DNA from: an uncultured Coriobacteriales bacterium
Lineage (GTDB): Bacteria; Actinomycetota; Coriobacteriia; Coriobacteriales; QAMH01
Reading direction: 5' to 3'
Assembly (NCBI GenBank): GCA_934646835.1
Contig: CAKUES010000002.1
Location: forward strand, 62,001-126,000
Length of the DNA: 64,000 nucleotides
The notes under the pieces were generated by a model. That model searched no databases and had not been told where the DNA came from. It was given only the letters and a program-made list of their open reading frames with translations. The first letter of the stretch is position 1. Each line of letters opens with the position of its first letter. The position numbers and the translations under genes were made by a program. Below are positions 62,932 to 64,000 of this stretch, piece after piece.

Positions 62932-63333
62932 ATGCTCCTCAATGTACTTGCCGTCGGCTGCGGCGGATTCATCGGCGCGGTGTGCCGCTATCTGTGCACG
63001 ACGCTCACCAACAAGATCGCCTACCTCACCATCAACGCGCCGTCCTTTGGGTTTCCCATCGGCATCCTGGTGATCAACTTCGTCGGCTGCTTCTTGATGG
63101 GACTGCTGGCCATGGTCTTGCCGGCGCACTTCTCCGGCAACACGCGCCTGCTTGGCTTTGCGACCACGGGCTGCATCGGCGGCTTCACCACCATGTCGAC
63201 CTTCTGCCTCGATTCCTTGAAGCTCTTCGTCGGCGGCGACTACGTGCTCTGCATCCTCAACGTCACCCTTACCTTCGTCCTCTGCATGGTGGGCGTGGCA
63301 GCGGGCGTTGCCTGTGGGAAGGCCCTGTCATAG
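62932..63333 (+). CDS. crcB: Fluoride ion channel CrcB/FluC
   Basis: This 133-residue membrane protein has four helices and the FluC signatures: VGCGGFIGAVCRYL, ILVINFVGCFLMG (with the pore-lining Asn) and TTGCIGGFTTMSTFCLDS (with the phenylalanine box and Na+ site loop). As a dual-topology dimer it lets fluoride leave the cell. ATG 62932 follows GAAAGAAGAA. The 87 nt upstream hold the proS terminator; no fluoride riboswitch was recognised. Confidence 0.94.
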   Translation: MLLNVLAVGCGGFIGAVCRYLCTTLTNKIAYLTINAPSFGFPIGILVINFVGCFLMGLLAMVLPAHFSGNTRLLGFATTGCIGGFTTMSTFCLDSLKLFVGGDYVLCILNVTLTFVLCMVGVAAGVACGKALS

Positions 63334-63399
63334 CCTAGAAAAATTTGTAGTGATAGAATTGTGTGCGATTTGAGTTGATTCAGGGAGGGCTTGTTCCCT

Positions 63400-64000
63400 A
63401 TGCAAGACGCACACGACATTGCATCTATCCTCGCCAAGCAGCTAAAGGTCCTCCTTTGCCTGGTCTTGGCGTTTTTGCTGTTTCCCATTCAACCTATGCA
63501 GGCACAGGCCAGCCAACAAGACGAGAAAGTCATCCGCGTTGGCTGGCTGGTCAACAACCAAGGCTTTCAGACCGGCACGCCCGGTAGCTATCTGTCTGGC
63601 TGGGGCTACGAGTACCTGCAGACGCTTTCCTACTACACGCCCGGGCGCTGGAAGTACGAGTACGTGAGTGGCACCTTCTCGGAGCTCATGGACAAGCTCG
63701 AGAGCGGCCAGATCGACCTCATGCCCAATATCTCCTATACCAAGGAGCGTGACAAGACGCTGCTGTTCTCCTCCAATCCCCAGGGAACGGAGCGCTACTA
63801 CATCTACGCCAAGCCCAACAGGGGCGACCTTGCATCTGGCGACCCCGAGACCCTCGACGGTCTGACTATCGGTGCCAACAGCCCGGACATCGTGCAGACG
63901 AAGGTTGGCATGCAGTGGCTCGAGGACAACGATGTCAGCTGCGACTTCCGATTCTACAGCGGTGGCGACAACCTCTTCGACGCCCTTGCGAGAGACGAGG
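63400..64000 (+). CDS. N-terminal part of an exported solute-binding sensor or transporter protein, cut by the window edge
   Basis: The 200 visible codons start with an export signal or membrane anchor (LKVLLCLVLAFLLFPIQ then AQA). They continue into a bacterial solute-binding domain of the SBP_bac_3 type: KVIRVGWLVNN, GYEYLQTLSYYTPGRWKYEYV, ELMDKLESGQIDLMPNISYTKERDKTLLFS and GLTIGANSPDIVQTKVGMQWL. ATG 63400 follows CAGGGAGGG. Such a domain at the N-terminus may belong to an amino acid ABC transporter binding protein, or to a sensor with a cytoplasmic output domain such as a kinase, GGDEF or EAL domain. The rest of the gene is outside the window. Confidence 0.82.
   Translation, partial: MQDAHDIASILAKQLKVLLCLVLAFLLFPIQPMQAQASQQDEKVIRVGWLVNNQGFQTGTPGSYLSGWGYEYLQTLSYYTPGRWKYEYVSGTFSELMDKLESGQIDLMPNISYTKERDKTLLFSSNPQGTERYYIYAKPNRGDLASGDPETLDGLTIGANSPDIVQTKVGMQWLEDNDVSCDFRFYSGGDNLFDALARDE

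Overview
The window is a high-GC bacterial chromosome segment, most plausibly from a gut actinobacterium of class Coriobacteriia (Collinsella or a near relative). This rests on the codon use, the gene content (Sec-dependent formate dehydrogenases, thiamine genes, standard low-redundancy housekeeping genes) and the many intergenic palindromic repeats. I could not run a search, so the genus is an inference. No rRNA, tRNA or CRISPR array was found.

Layout. 1-304: end of a sodium-dependent transporter. 305-1221: gene-free and rich in palindromes. 1222-2343: coiled-coil protein of unknown function. 2769-16628: a formate dehydrogenase locus with a cytoplasmic NAD(P)-type enzyme (2769-7329), an exported FdnGHI-like enzyme (7885-12978), FdhE, a glycosyltransferase and FdhD. 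16823-18373: cation/proton antiporter. 18550-24463: selenium-related genes (SelB, a cysteine-desulfurase-like protein, YedF, a DUF3343 protein) around a dicarboxylate symporter. 25119-27218: tRNA nucleotidyltransferase and a DUF3467 protein. 27425-32289: ileS, lspA, an rluD-type gene and a small putative selenoprotein. 32612-34390: GH25 lysozyme. 34715-40192: TPP riboswitch and thiamine genes. 40424-41968: secreted lysozyme-like protein. 42195-43807: rpsB-tsf. 44132-47248: 5'-nucleotidase-like protein and gltX. 47282-48647: low-GC two-gene cassette. 48753-55836: ATP-grasp-like protein, yraN, comM, dprA, trmFO, xerC. 55934-57507: rpmB and hisS. 57623-58927: second lower-GC two-gene cassette. 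59305-63333: aspS, proS, crcB. 63400 onward: start of an extracellular solute-binding sensor protein.

The selenium theme ties the window together. Both formate dehydrogenase alpha subunits are interrupted by an in-frame TGA in the conserved RV-U-H(A/G)PTVAGL context, each followed by a hairpin with a GGTCT apical loop. The same hairpin with the same loop occurs 17 nt after an in-frame TGA in an otherwise unrecognised 102-residue frame at 31981-32289, which gives a CVSU redox-like motif. This is the strongest candidate for an undescribed protein here. SelB, YedF and the NifS-like protein supply part of the decoding and selenium machinery, but selA, selC and selD are not in the window.

A second theme is intergenic structure. 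At least five families of palindromic repeats lie between genes. The most striking is a modular 33-nt arm (ends TGACA...TGTCA, core TGTRCCAGTGACA) usually present as a long inverted pair with a spacer of about 36 nt. Two lower-GC accessory gene pairs are bracketed by direct copies of intergenic elements.
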